NCBI GenBank assembly: GCA_037349105.1
Contig: JAYJMM010000114.1
Location: forward strand, 496,001 to 560,000
Direction: 5' to 3'
Origin: Limnomonas spitsbergensis
Taxonomy: Eukaryota; Chlorophyta; Chlorophyceae; Chlamydomonadales
Length of the DNA: 64,000 nucleotides
Shown: piece after piece, positions 10,201 through 19,710 of the stretch
Numbering within the stretch: the first letter of the stretch is position 1
Layout: every line of letters starts with the position of its first letter
Notes under the pieces: model-generated
Told to the model about the DNA's origin: nothing
Database searches by the model: none
Seen by the model: only the letters and a program-made list of their open reading frames with translations
Made by a program: the position numbers and the translations under genes

Positions 10201-11403
10201 CACGCACCCTCTGGCATGCACCACTCCCCTTTGAAATACCCCACGCACCTTCTGGCATGCACCACTCCCCTTTGAAATACCCCACGCACCTTCTGGCATG
10301 CACCACTCCCCTTTGAAATACCCCACGCACCTGCTGGCATGCACCACTCCCCTTTGAAATACCCCACGCACCTTCTGGCATGCACCACTCCCCTTTGAAA
10401 TACCCCACGCACCCTCTGTCATGCACCACTCCCCTTTGAAATACCCCACGCACCCTCTGGCATGCACCACTCCCCTTTGAAATACCCCACGCACCCTCTG
10501 GCATGCACCACTCCCCTTTGAAATACCCCACGCACCTTCTGGCATGCACCACTTCCCTTTGAAATACACCACGCACCTACTGGCATGCACCACTCCCCTT
10601 TGAAATACCCCACGCACCTTCTGGCATGCACCACTCCCCTTTGAAATACCCCACGCACCTTCTGGTATGCACCACTCCCCTTTGAAATACCCTACGCACC
10701 CTCTGGCATGCACCACTCCCCTTTGAAATACCCCACGCACCTTCTGGCATGCACCACTCCCCTTTGAAATACCCCACGCACCCTCTGGCATGCACCACTC
10801 CCCTTTGAAATACCCCACGCACCTTCTGGCATGCACCACTCCCCTTTGAAATACCCCACACACCCTCTGGCATGCACCACTCCCCTTTGAAATACCCCAC
10901 GCACCCTCTGGCATGCACCACTCCCCTTTGAAATACCCCACGCACCCTCTGGCATGCACCACACCCCTTTGAAATACCCCACGCACCCTCTGGCATGCAC
11001 CATTCCCCTTTGAAATACCCCACGCACCTTCTGGCATGCACCACTCCCCTTTGAAATACTCCACACACACCCTGGCATGCACCACTCCCCTTTGAAATAC
11101 CCCACGCACCTTCTGGCATGCACCACTCCCCTTTGAAATACTCCACACACACCCTGGCATGCACCACTCCCCTTTGAAATACCCCACGCACCTTCTGGCA
11201 TGCACCACTCACCTTTGAAATACCCTACACACCCTGCCATGCTCAGCTACACGTACGAGCGGGTGGCCATCGACTCCTGGATCCTCAAATCGGCGACCTC
11301 GCCTCTGACCAACATGGCGCTGCAGCACACAGTGCTGGTCCCCAACCACACACTGAGGTCTGCTATACGCGAATGGATGATGCGGCAGAAGAGGGAGATC
11401 TAG
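2760..11403 (+). CDS. ankyrin-repeat, Gln-rich, U-box E3 ubiquitin ligase
   Basis: Five exons: 2760-2870, 3071-3169, 5400-5934, 6983-7388 and 11247-11403, giving 435 aa. Phases agree at every junction (0, 0, 1, 2). Donors are GTGCGG, GTGCGA, GTGAGA and GTGAGA; acceptors are CACACAG, CGTGCAG, TGTGCAG and GCTCAG. Residues 1-100 are ankyrin-like: FSPLHRAVTENN, then a 33-residue exon (MTALMIACAKGYAPIARELL), then GKTCFDLINRG...IAALL completing a repeat across the junction. Residues about 280-360 are Gln/Pro-rich. Residues 363-435 are a full U-box: FLCPITQDIMDDPVFAADG, then YTYERVAIDSWI, then LVPNHTLRSAIREW, with the frame closing right after it. U-box proteins bind E2 enzymes; the ankyrin repeats would choose the substrate. 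The join at Gly384 (GG|C) regenerates the invariant ADGYTYER core. Earlier exons cannot be excluded; the start was chosen at ATG 2760. Confidence 0.85.
3170..3440 (+). repeat. 35-bp minisatellite starting at a 5' splice site
   Basis: About eight units related to GTGTGCATCCTAGATTGGAC plus AAGGTTTGAACCCAG, period 35 bp (for example 3322 to 3357). The first, diverged unit begins at the donor GTGCGA of the second intron of the U-box gene, so the array is anchored on the splice site. Confidence 0.85.
3441..4004. other. intronic sequence, no gene seen
   Basis: Part of the 3170-5399 intron. It is AT-richer than its surroundings and has a short AAGAATGAT-type run near 3855-3890. No coding signal was found on either strand. 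Confidence 0.6.
4005..4180 (+). repeat. dispersed repeat, copy 2
   Basis: TGACTCAGCTACTTTCAGCTACATT followed by GGCCGG/CCCCATTCGTGGCC and a CGATCCTAATCGGGCC block. It resembles 1225-1560 and the inverted copy at 6535-6730. It is intronic. Confidence 0.45.
4205..4425 (+). repeat. short repeat with three GGATGGACGCACC copies
   Basis: The motif GTAGGATGGACGCACCGCCC occurs three times (about 4270, 4330 and 4393) within C-rich sequence. It lies in the intron of the U-box gene and shows no coding signal. Confidence 0.6.
4540..5005 (+). repeat. G-rich minisatellite, about 33-bp unit
   Basis: About a dozen imperfect units of TCCTGATGGCAGGGTTCAGG followed by GTGAAGGGGGGGGG. Runs of 7-13 G on the plus strand recur every unit, so the intron RNA could form G-quadruplexes (inference). 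Confidence 0.88.
5055..5450 (+). repeat. five tandem copies of a 3' splice site plus exon start
   Basis: The block TTGACCCCGTGCAG-GCGGGCAAGACTTGCTTTGACC recurs near 5070, 5120, 5180, 5255 and 5385. Telomere-like CCCTAAACCC/CCCTCAACCC spacers separate the copies. The last copy is the genuine acceptor and start of the third U-box gene exon (5400). The copy at about 5263 is nearly as good but meets a stop (TAA at about 5341). Earlier copies are more diverged. Confidence 0.8.
6057..6400 (+). repeat. three copies of an about 100-190 bp intronic repeat with a (GA)n tract
   Basis: GGTTTGAGGAGCTGCTGGGC-type blocks start near 6057, 6161 and 6352. At 6086-6120 the exon end GGGGTGGCGGGGCAG|GTG of 5920-5937 is duplicated, creating a second candidate donor inside the intron. 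A (GA)n run fills 6115-6141. Confidence 0.65.
6535..6730 (-). repeat. dispersed repeat, copy 3 (inverted)
   Basis: GTAGCTGAGCTGTAGCTGAG near 6662-6715 is the reverse complement of the CAGCTACAGCTCAGCTACAG motif at about 1230. The neighbouring GGCCAATGGGTGGCGACC block also matches inverted. It lies in the third intron of the U-box gene. Confidence 0.45.
7412..7692 (+). repeat. (TGCAA)n microsatellite, about 56 copies
   Basis: Pure pentanucleotide tract just after the donor at 7389, within the last intron of the U-box gene. It is open in all six frames, hence the meaningless AMQCN/CIALH peptides. Confidence 0.98.
7693..8040. other. intronic sequence with telomere-like GGGTTAAGG runs
   Basis: GAGGGTTAAGGTTTTGAGGG-type repeats at about 7850-7890 and CCTTTAACCTAAAACCC at about 7957 resemble degenerate plant-type TTTAGGG repeats. 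No coding signal was found. Confidence 0.5.
8040..8325 (+). repeat. 23-bp minisatellite, about 12 copies
   Basis: Unit AATCTGCCATGCAGCTCCGC plus ACT, with variants (CTCAGCGCT, CTCAGCACT). Located in the last intron of the U-box gene. Confidence 0.92.
8556..11240 (+). repeat. 41-bp satellite array, about 65 copies, ending at a 3' splice site
   Basis: The unit reads CCCCTTTGAAATACCCCACG then CACCCTCTGGCATGCACCACT. Variants such as CACACACACC, CACCTTCTGG and CACCTGCTGG recur in higher-order patterns. The last, truncated unit runs into the acceptor GCTCAG at 11241-11246. No AG dinucleotide occurs on the plus strand between 8555 and 11244. Since 41 is not a multiple of three, all minus-strand frames cycle through a 41-residue repeat; I do not consider these proteins. 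Confidence 0.95.
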
Positions 11404-11955
11404 TAGAGATGGAAAGTTCGTTTGTTGAGAACGGTGAATACCCGCTGGGACCTGCTGAACGCTCGGCCGCGTGGGGTTGGAAGGGAATGACTGAGCTCAA
11501 CTCCAGCTACCATGCACAGCCAGGACCATAGTACAGCCATGCCACCCTCCTATGTGAGGGGGCAGGGTCATGGAATCCGGCGATCTAGACAGGGCGGAAG
11601 AGAAGGTCGGGTGGCAGCGGGTTAGATCCCTCAACCTTGGGAAGTTCGTTTGTATTAACAAGATTGTTTCCATCTCCAGTTTCCAAAGTCTGTCTCTGTC
11701 CTGACACTGTAGATGCGTTGAGGGGTTGGTTACTTGCGGGGGTAGGCAGATGCTGATGGGGTCAATGACATGACACCTCTGGGCCCTGCTCAAAAAGGCT
11801 CGGCCGCGTGGGCGCCCAACTGTCTCGTTGGAAGAAAAGAAAAGAAACTTAAGGGAGGAGGGATGCTGATGGGGTATGGCGTTGATGATGCAGTATGGTT
11901 TCATTGCTGATACTTTAATGTAAATTTGGCACATGCTGACTTGGATGTAAATGAG
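11404..11955. other. 3' flank of the U-box gene with repeat debris
   Basis: Holds CTCGGCCGCGTGGG copies (about 11463 and 11800) and ACACCTCTGGGCCCTGCT (about 11773), also seen near 13300, 63230 and the LINE-A pieces. Probably degenerate LINE flank material. No gene was recognised. Confidence 0.45.
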
Positions 11956-11959
11956 ATGT

Positions 11960-13170
11960 AACAAGGTAGGTTAACGACGCTACACCTCTGGGCCCTGCTA
12001 GCCAGCAGCCCGACAGGACTGCAGCGCATGCTAGATGCCCTGCATGAATATGCGGCGGTCAAACAGCTCCAGGTCAACGTCAGCAAGACAGAGATATTGG
12101 AGTTTAGCAGCCGCTTAGCAGCGCAGCTCTGGCAATCAGCACATACTTGCGTGTACGGCTCAAATAGGCTAGCGCTGAAGCGTGTCCAGGAATTCAAGTT
12201 CTTGGGCATCATCCATGACGAGTGCGGCAGCATGAGGAAGGCCATGCAAGGTAGAGAGGTGCCTACCTTGCATGGCCAGACATGCCGCGTTGCAGCGAGT
12301 CCGCTGCATGGCCGAGAAGGTGCCACCAATCACCTCAGGCCGCGGCATTGCCTCAAGAGCATGATGCAGTCCAGCTTCCTCCAGCATCTGCTCCAGGCTG
12401 CGTCCGCTGCCAGCTGGGGGTCATGCGTGAGCTGAAGATTACAGCAAGTTTGTGGCAGCATGTACTTCACTTCTACAACGCAGCGGTCGCACCAGCAGGA
12501 CTGCAAGACAGCCCACTCATGGCGGCAGCCATGGTGGCCGACATGCAGCTCGCTGTCAGGCAGGGCACCGGAGGGCGCAATTGGAGCAGTGAATTGCTAG
12601 GTGCCTTGCTGGAGCTGGATCTGGGATCAGCCGTCCCCAAACTGTGTCAGACAGCGACTAAACTACAGGCGATACCTGTTGCAGAGGTGTTAGCGCTAGT
12701 TGATGCAGCAAACGAGCAGGTGCAGCTGGATGCAGCTGGCTGAGAGGACCCCAGAGATCCTGCTACTGAACACGGGTATGCGGCCGCCCACCACACCCTG
12801 TTTCAGTCTACGGCGGGGGCTTGGGCGCAGGCCAGGGGCCGCACCAGCCGAAGGGAGTGTGCTTGCACACGAGCTGATGGCTGCAGCTCGGCGCCGTCAG
12901 CATGGCTGACACGAAAGGACGGTGCAGCAGTCAGCAGAGTGACAGACGTTGCTGCCAGCAATGTTGGGCTAGGGGAGACGGCGAGCATGTGGAAGACGTG
13001 TTGCAAACGTGCTTTCAATGCTCCATCGTGCAGGATCAACTTAAGGAGCGGGGATGAGCAGGTTCTCTGAAAGGTGCTAGAGACTTCTTCGAGTTGTACC
13101 GGGGCAGGCTTGTGTGGGATGCCATGGCTTTTGTGGAAGACGTGGTAGATATCGTTCAGGCGTAGACGTT
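11960..13170 (+). mobile_element. LINE-A fragment: C-terminal RT and 3' part, decayed
   Basis: Non-LTR retrotransposon remnant, truncated at its 5' side. Recognisable pieces: LQRMLDALHEY, LQVNVSKTEILEF and FKFLGIIHDECGS (end of the RT domain) at about 12015-12240; EVLALVDAANEQVQLDA at about 12690; DPRDPATEHGYAAAH at about 12750; a Cys-rich CCQQC...EHVEDVLQTCFQC segment at about 12945-13020; and the C-terminus VWDAMAFVEDVVDIVQA ending at about 13167. The frame is broken several times. The 62-kb copy shares LQRMLDALHEY, and pieces at 15 kb and 53-54 kb share the later segments, which defines one family. Confidence 0.75.
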
Positions 13171-13720
13171 TTCAGAGGCTGGAACTTCCATTGTCTTTAT
13201 TTCCCAGCCTTTTGTCTGTCCCTTCACTTAACTTCCCACTTTTCCTGCCCCTTGTCTTTGTTTCGTTCTTTACTCCCAATCCTTGAGTTAGGCGCCCACG
13301 CGGCCGTGCCTTTTTGAACATGGCCTAGAGGTGTAACACTATTGACCTCTGGCCTTGCTTAGATTAAGCTCGGCCATGTCGGCAAACATAAATAAGTCTA
13401 GGATAAGTCTAGGATAAGTCTAGGATAAGTCTAGGAAATAATACTAGGACATAATGCTAGGAAAGGTAGGTGTAACTGTACGTGTACCTGCAAACTGAAA
13501 AAGAAATGCTGTACATATCGTGATATCGGTGAACTCAACTTAGTAAGCCACATTGATGACCACGACCTAGCAGGAAGACTCAAAAGGGGCATCAAGATCG
13601 GCATATCCTTGTCAGCACGTGCAGTCGTGCACTAGATAGTGGGATACTGTCATACTGGGATTAGTAACGTTATTAATCCGTGGAGTTCTGGATAAGAGAT
13701 CCTTTTGCTGTGAGACTCCA
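13171..13720. other. LINE 3' tail and short 13-bp repeat, no gene
   Basis: T/C-rich tail after the LINE-A stop (13200-13290), then AGGCGCCCACGCGGCCGTGCC. The unit AAGTCTAGGAT repeats four times at 13394-13437. Nothing else was recognised. Confidence 0.5.
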
Positions 13721-13859
13721 TTCTTCTTGAGGGACCAAACACGTCAGCTTGGGCTAGGTCAAATACTATGCCAAGGATTCGCTGTATGCTCAGCTAGCCA
13801 AGCATGTGTTCATAAAAACCCCATGGGGTGCATGCGGATTCGACATAACTTCATCCCAT

Positions 13860-14925
13860 GCCAAAGGCTGGGTTGCACACCAGTTCATGGGCTAGGCCTT
13901 ATGTTATGCCTTGGGACGGGCTACGCGCTAGTGCATGAGCTGGGCTTCATGCAATGCATGACACGGGCTGGGCTCCATGGTAATCGATGGGCTAGATTGC
14001 ATGCTGGTCCATGGGCTGGGCTGCATGGTGTTCGATGGGCTGAGCTGCATGCTAGTCCATGGGCTGGGCTGCATGGTAGTCGATGGGCTGAGCTGCATGC
14101 TAGTCCATGGGCTGGGCTGCATGTTGTATCATGGGCTGGGCTGCATACTAGTCAATGGGATGGGCTGCATGTTGTGTCATGGGCTGGGTTGCATGCTGGT
14201 CCAAGGGCTGGGCTGCATGTTGTGTCATGGGCTGGGTTGCATGCTGGTCCATGGGCTGGGCTGCATGGTAGAAGATGAGCTGAATTGCATGCTCGTCCAT
14301 GGGCTGGGCTGCATGCTAGTCCATGGCTGGGCTGGGCTGAATTGTGTGTCATGGGCTGAGCGGCATGCTAGTCCATGGGCTGGGCTGCATGCTAGTCCAT
14401 GTCTGGGCTGGGCTGCATCTTGTGCCATGGGCTGGGTTGCATGCTAGTCCGTGGGCTGGGCTGCATGCTAGTCCATGGGGTGGGCTGCATGCTAGTCCAT
14501 GGGCTGGGCTGCATGCTTGTCCATGGGCTGAGCTGCAAGCTAGTCCATGGGCTGGGTTGCATGCTGGTCCATGGGCTGGGCTGCATGTTGTGTCATGGGC
14601 TGGGTTGCATGCTGGTCCATGGGCTAGGCTGCATGCTAGTCCATGGCTGGACTGGGCTGCATATTGTGTCATGGGCTGAGCTGCACGCTAGTCCATGGGC
14701 TGGGCTGCATGCTAGTCCATGGGCTGGGCTGCATGCTAGTCCATGGCTGGGCTGGGCTGCATTTTGTGTCATGGGCTGAGCTGCATGCTAATCCATGGGC
14801 TGGGCTGCATGTTGTGTCATGAGCTGGGCTGCATGCTAGTCCATGGGATGGGCTGCATGCTATTCCATGGGCTGGGCTGCATGGTAGTCGATGGGCTGGG
14901 TTACATGTTAGCCCGTTGGCTTGGG
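13860..14925 (+). repeat. 24-bp minisatellite, about 44 copies
   Basis: Unit ATGGGCTGGGCTGCATGCTA plus GTCC, with a regular variant having TTGTGTC in place of CTAGTCC and occasional GGCTGGGCTGGGCTGC insertions. As 24 is divisible by three, all frames give repeated GLGCMLVH or LHASPWA peptides; these are not treated as genes. Confidence 0.95.
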
Positions 14926-15028
14926 CTCGAAGGTATGATTGGGCGCTCGTCGTTTATCACTTTTGAGCAAATCACCGTGAAGCCATTGACTTTTCAAATT
15001 CTGGCCGCATAGCGCGTTGTCGAGCTGT

Positions 15029-15115
15029 TTCGGCCAGAGGGAGGGGGAGGTATCGGGAATTTTTGGCCCTGGACCCTGGGGGTATGGGCCCGAGACCCGA
15101 TTTCTCTGTCGGAAG
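15029..15115 (+). repeat. dispersed repeat shared with 54940-55030
   Basis: TTTCGGCC...GGGAGGTATCGGGAATTTT...GGGCCCGAGACC aligns with the reverse complement of 54940-55030 (same GGGAGGTATCGGGAATTTT core). The 54-kb copy has inverted ends GCCGAAA/TTTCGGC, hinting at a very small TIR element. Confidence 0.55.
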
Positions 15116-15189
15116 GTGTGAAATGCCCTCGTGTCAAGTTTCCCAGGTATGGAGTTCCCGAGTGTGGGACTCCGAGTATGAACTGAGTA

Positions 15190-15441
15190 GGTACTGCGGC
15201 ACGTTAGAGGAGCTGGAGCGGGGGGCAGCCACCCCCACCTGGGCTGCGCGAGGCAGCAGATGCCCTACAGCGCCTACCCGTCACGGAAGTGTTGGCACTC
15301 GTTGACGCAGCCTACGAGCAAGTGTCACGAGGTACCAGTGACCCTGAGGTATCACTGCGCTCAGCAGTCACTAAAGGAGTGCTAGGAGCCCTTTACAAGG
15401 GATTACCTGCTGTGCAGGAGCGAGAAGCTGCCTAGCAAACA
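15190..15441 (+). mobile_element. LINE-A fragment interrupted by E1
   Basis: One frame reads REAADALQRLPVTEVLALVD then AAYEQV, matching the 12.69-kb LINE-A segment. It runs on to a stop at 15433-15435 (AVQEREAA). The E1 retrotransposon starts at 15442, after the AACA target copy at 15438-15441. Confidence 0.6.
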
Positions 15442-15684
15442 TGTCGCACCATGAAGCAGTAACTGCAATACTATGGTAAATACCGTGAACTCCGGTCAGG
15501 ACGCCTTAGAGAGGCGTCCTCTACTCACAAATACGGTACAGCGCCGAACACTCAGGCTCCTTGTACTACATACAAGAGCTGTTAACAGGACAACTGTAAG
15601 GCACAGCCCTAGTAGGAGAGTCTTCCTGTCTAGGGCCTGTCTGGGTGTCCCTGTCTCGTGGGTACCGCCCCTACTACTTTACTT
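15442..15684 (-). repeat. E1 terminal repeat B2 (243 bp)
   Basis: Outer 3' end of E1 on the minus strand. It matches B1 (17157-17399) except for about three substitutions, for example CATGAAGCAG against CATAAAGCAG. It is contiguous with A2. Confidence 0.9.
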
Positions 15685-17154
15685 CGCGATGTGCGCTTCG
15701 GGTCCGTGGCGGACTTCTTTCCTCACAACAGTGAAGGACGCCTACGGGCAGGCTCAGTGACTACTCACTGGCTGCGAGTGCTCAGCGAGTTAAGCTGTGA
15801 AGCTGGATGATGTAAGACTAGCAAATAGCTTTGGGAGCGCAGGCCTTCTGGCCGTCTGGGCGCGATCCAGCGGGGCTATGTAAAGGGGCACTTACCGCGC
15901 GTCACGCGGTGAGGTGGCCGAGGCGTAGACTGCGTACTTCTTCTTCGGCAAGGGTCTCGGTCCTCAACCAGGGACACAGGGAACGGGTTACGGTATCACG
16001 TTATGTTACGATACGTTACGTTACGATACGGGCCTTTGGCCCGAAACGGGATTCAATACGACCTCCCCCCCCAAATCTCACATTTGAGGTGGAGGTGCCA
16101 TGGCCCAAACCGGCATGCATGGCTGCATGCCAGCCCCCATGCAATCTTGCATGGCCCCCAAGTAACCCTTGAGGGTCACCATGTATGCATGCAGATTGAC
16201 CATGCGGAATGCTAGTTTAAGCAGACAATCATTCGGGCAATCATGGATATTTAACTTCTAATTTCACCCAATCTGTATAATCACTAGCACATCCCCTCTC
16301 AGTTGAGTAAGTTCCTCTTACGTCTCACACTCCCACCTGATCTGTTACATCTGACTAGCTGAGCAGCTGAGCTGCAGGCTTGATATCCGTGAGCTCCTGA
16401 AGTGCTAGTTCATCGGAGGGTAAACATATGACACGAATGAAGGATCCCCAAGCGTTAAACGGGTGCATTATCCACGAAATTTCGAAAGGGCTGTCCGAAC
16501 ATGACTTGCGTCTGTTCCCTATCTGTGCTCACAAATTCACAATGCGATTGTAAAGTCTCGTCATGAAGCATAATTTTCGCGTGATGCATCGCTGCAAATC
16601 TGCAATGTACAAGTTGCTGGGCTTATCACTAGCGATGGTCGTGTCACTGTGTGGAATCTCAGCGCGGTCATTCCACACATACTCAAAAAGTGTGGATTTT
16701 CAGTCGGTGCACCGTAGTGGACCGTAACGATACGTTACGTTACGATACGTTACGTTACGGGATTTTTTGCCCATACGGGCCGTATCCTGTGTCCCTGTCC
16801 TCAACTGAGGGTTCTATCTCCTGCTATACCAGCGGAGGTTGTATAGGCTTGACTTGAGTTAAGGTACTGACTTATGGGAACGCAAGAGGTCTCATTCACA
16901 GATGACGGCCGGTGCTTGTTACAATAGAGGTCTGTCCTTTAGAAAGGGACTAAGTAACTAGTTTAGGCAATTGCCGGGATACAGGGACCCGGCAGGCCCA
17001 ATTCAGAGTACGGATTATGCCAAATCACCTTGCGTAAGCGGGTTTCTAGGTCTCAGTTCAAATCAGGAGACTCCGCAGAGAAGCTGCGGAGGCTCCGTGG
17101 CCGCTAATGGTGGCTCAAACGGTTCTGTCACGTATACGGTAATATACTGTGACA
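15685..17154 (-). repeat. E1 terminal repeat A2, split by a hAT element
   Basis: Same sequence as A1 (51776-52408). Removing the hAT insertion and one 8-bp target copy leaves about 632 bp, the length of A1. It joins B1 through a 2-bp GC spacer at 17155-17156. Confidence 0.9.
15969..16797. mobile_element. non-autonomous hAT-type element (829 bp) inside A2
   Basis: Terminal inverted repeats CAGGGACACAGG...CCTGTGTCCCTG are flanked by the 8-bp duplication TCCTCAAC (15961-15968 and 16798-16805). The undisturbed target is seen in A1 near 52055 (GGTCCTCAACTGAGG). Subterminal GATACGTTACGTTACG arrays lie at both ends. No transposase frame is present, so it would need a hAT transposase in trans. Confidence 0.9.
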
Positions 17155-17156
17155 GC

Positions 17157-17399
17157 TGTCGCACCATAAAGCAGTAACTGCAATACTATGGTAAATACCG
17201 CGAACTCCGGTCAGGACGCCTTAGAGAGGCGTCCTCTACTCACAAATACGGTACAGCGCCGTACACTCAGGCTCCTTGTACTACATACAAGAGCTGTTAA
17301 CAGGACAACTGTAAGGCACAGCCCTAGTAGGAGAGTCTTCCTGTCTAGGGCCTGTCTGGGTGTCCCTGTCTCGTGGGTACCGCCCCTACTACTTTACTC
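17157..17399 (-). repeat. E1 terminal repeat B1
   Basis: 243-bp copy of B2. On the minus strand it directly follows a purine run (GGGGAGCGGGGGG, about 17401-17413), a good candidate polypurine tract. It ends GCGACA|GC|TGTCAC at the junction with A2. Confidence 0.9.
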
Positions 17400-18074
17400 G
17401 CCCCCCGCTCCCCAGCGTTAAGCCCTCCAGGCATGCGCGAGGAGCCGGAAAAGGGGTGGTACTGAAAGAAACTTCTGAAGAAATATGTACGTAGAAGCTC
17501 AAATCGTCTTAGCAAATCTGCCTGGTTCAGGCCTTCTCCAAAAGAAAAAAACCACAGAGTCTCAGCTGATGCGCAATGCGCGGCATCCCACAAATCCTAG
17601 CTGTTCAGCCCACTACTGGCTAGCAAACAGAGTTCTCTCAGAAGTCATCATGCCAGGCTAAGAATACCCGCTGCTCTCGCCCCACTGCGCCATAGACACC
17701 TGGTCTTCAAGGCCACAGGAAATGTGCGCCGTAGCAGCGGGATCTGCCCCCCGCTGTGTTTATTGTCACACGAATTGACTACTTATCTTCATCCATCATC
17801 TCCCCAGCATATGTACTACCGCAGCCTTGCTGCTACGGTTCTTTGAGAAACAAATTTGCACTACGTTGCTGCCATAGCTTAGTCCCAATCTTGCATTTCC
17901 CGCCTTCTGCCCGCTCGCTGCCGGCCCACTGCCTGCCGGGTACTAGGGCAAGCCGCGCTGCGTCTGAAGGCATCTTCTGCTACACAGGCGCCAGCCCGCT
18001 CCTTGCCGGTTACGGCGCGGGTATCGTCACGTGCTCAGCGGCCTTGCCGCTCTGGGCTCGGCCTTCCCTGAGTA
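17400..18074 (-). other. E1 3' untranslated region
   Basis: Non-coding stretch between the end of the PHD-containing frame and B1. It includes the polypurine tract and one copy of ATCTGCCTGGTTCAGGC (about 17515), which is repeated four times in the same place in E2. Confidence 0.7.
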
Positions 18075-18695
18075 TCAGGTCTCGGTAAACCCCTCAAGGG
18101 CTGACTCCTCTTCCTCCCTTTCTGCTTCCTTGGCCACCTTAGCCCTTCTCGCAAGTGCTCTCGGGGTGACATTGGCCTCTCCCCTGCCAGTGGTGTACGA
18201 GATGTCGTACAACCCGTTCGCCATTGGCCTTGCGATGCCCCGCTCCATTTGCCTTGTTGCTGGGTTGGTGGCCATAACTTCAACATCAGGCTTGTCCAGG
18301 ACATTGGCCTCCGGAGCCGCTCTGGCAGCCGCTCTGGCTGCTGGGCTAGGCCGCCCCTGGACCACCACACTGTGGGTTTCTGTAGCGGGCCCTGCTATCG
18401 CAGCGGGCCCAGCTCCCTCGTCTTCAGGTGTGCATCTTGGGCACACCCACTCGCCCTCAGGCACCTCTTCGAGTGCCGGTACCAAGCAATCCATGTGCCA
18501 ACCTGTGTTGCAGACATCGCACAAAAGCATCACTTCCCCGCGATCAGGCAGATGGCACACCTCGCAAGACAGGCTGTTATTGGGCCTGGTTCCACTGAAA
18601 TCAACCACTCCCCTGAGGTTGGGCAAGTGGCACGGAGAACAGTTCACAGCATTATCTGTCACTGTGAGGCCATCTGCCCCCTCCAGAACCAAGGT
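18075..18695 (-). pseudogene. E1 PHD finger and C-terminal tail of Pol
   Basis: Follows the integrase C-terminus in the same frame after one TGA (18698-18696). A C4HC3 PHD finger reads CEVCHLPDRGEVMLLCDVC, GWHMDC and WVCPRC at about 18566-18432. A tail rich in Ala/Arg/Glu follows (ARAAARAAPEA, DISYTTGRGEANVTPRA). PHD fingers read histone H3 tails, so this module could steer integration to chromatin (inference). PHD and chromodomain modules are known in the Chlamydomonas gypsy element REM1. E2 keeps the second half of the finger only. Confidence 0.85.
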
Positions 18696-19710
18696 TCATG
18701 TTGCCCCCAGCTTCTTCACCCTTAGAATCTCAGGCCTAGCCTTGGGATCGAGGCTGCGGCGCTCTGATGAGTACCTCACATACACGTAATCTCCCTCTGC
18801 GAAACGCCTGACCTGTGGGACATATCCTCCCCCACGGATGCGTGCATACCGCAACTTGTCGCGGTGCTGCGCAATTTTCAGATGCTCAACCGCGACTGGC
18901 AGGCCTCCTTGATCCTGGCCACTCTGGCCAAGAGCATGTCTGCCGCCTCTTCTGCTGTTGCTACCTTGGCTGTGTTCCACAGTTCCGCCCCCACTCTGGA
19001 GGGAAAGGTGGGTCTCTGCCCGAACAGCACCTCGTACGGCGCCATGCGCGTGGCCTGCTGTGGCGAGCAGCGGAAGCCTAGGGCCACCCAAGGCACCATT
19101 TTGTCCCAGGACTCGTCGCTGCTGCCCTCCTCGCAGCACTTGCGCAGGCCTGCCTTGAGGGTCTGGACAGCCCTCTCGGACAGCCCGTCTGCCTGGGGGT
19201 GGTTGGCAGAAGTGGTGCGGTGATCAATGAAGCAGTCCAGCAACATGTCTTGGAATTCACCCTGGAACTCTGCTCCCTGGTCCGTCACCACCTCTGCGCA
19301 GCCCCCGAATCTTGCGACTACATTCTGAAAGAACGCCAAGGCCGTCACATCTGACGCCTTGCTTGGAATGGGGATCAACTCCACCCATTTGGAGTAATGC
19401 TCCACACACACCATCACAAACCGATTGCCCCTGGGAGTGGTCGTGAATGGTCCACACAGGTCTACTCCCCATCGGAAAAACAACCCTTCAATGGGCAGCG
19501 GGTACAGGTCGGGCTGTGTGTGATTGAATGTGGACGCCCTGGCCCTGTCACACACACCACATTCCTGCACCACCTTCTTGACTGCTGCTCTGAGCCCCCG
19601 CCACCAGTGTTGCTGCATGACCATGAAAGCCGTGCGGTGGCCGCCAAAATGGCCCGTACCAGCATGGGCTTCCTGCCTGGATCACTGCCAGCCTGGCCTC
19701 TGGCCTGCGC
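18696..19710 (-). pseudogene. E1 integrase (HHCC zinc finger, DDE core, C-terminal domain)
   Basis: The N-terminal zinc finger starts in one frame (HAGTGHFGGH region, about 19700-19630) and continues in another (WWRGLRAAVKKVV...CGVC). The rve core has WGVDLCGPF (Asp at about 19462), VTDQGAEF (Asp at about 19282) and HPQADGLSERAVQ (Glu at about 19177); 34 residues separate the last two. A further frameshift near 18880 leads into EGDYVYVRYSSERRSLDPKA, the C-terminal DNA-binding region. It catalyses end processing and strand transfer of cDNA, consistent with the 4-bp duplications seen. At least two frameshifts and one stop break it. Confidence 0.9.

Noticed and set aside
8432..11240. Minus-strand frames of up to 904 codons (CMPEGAWGISKG repeats)
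   Set aside because: Pure satellite translation; all three frames cycle through the same 41-residue repeat and the array lies in a well-supported plus-strand intron.
8556..11240. CRISPR array
   Set aside because: Repeats are contiguous without unique spacers and lie in a eukaryotic intron.
13727..15012. GLGCMLVH and LHASPWA repeat proteins
   Set aside because: Translation of the 24-bp minisatellite in every frame.
18031..18789. Plus-strand frames opposite the integrase/PHD region
   Set aside because: They are shadows of the minus-strand coding sequence; the PHD and integrase motifs are on the minus strand.
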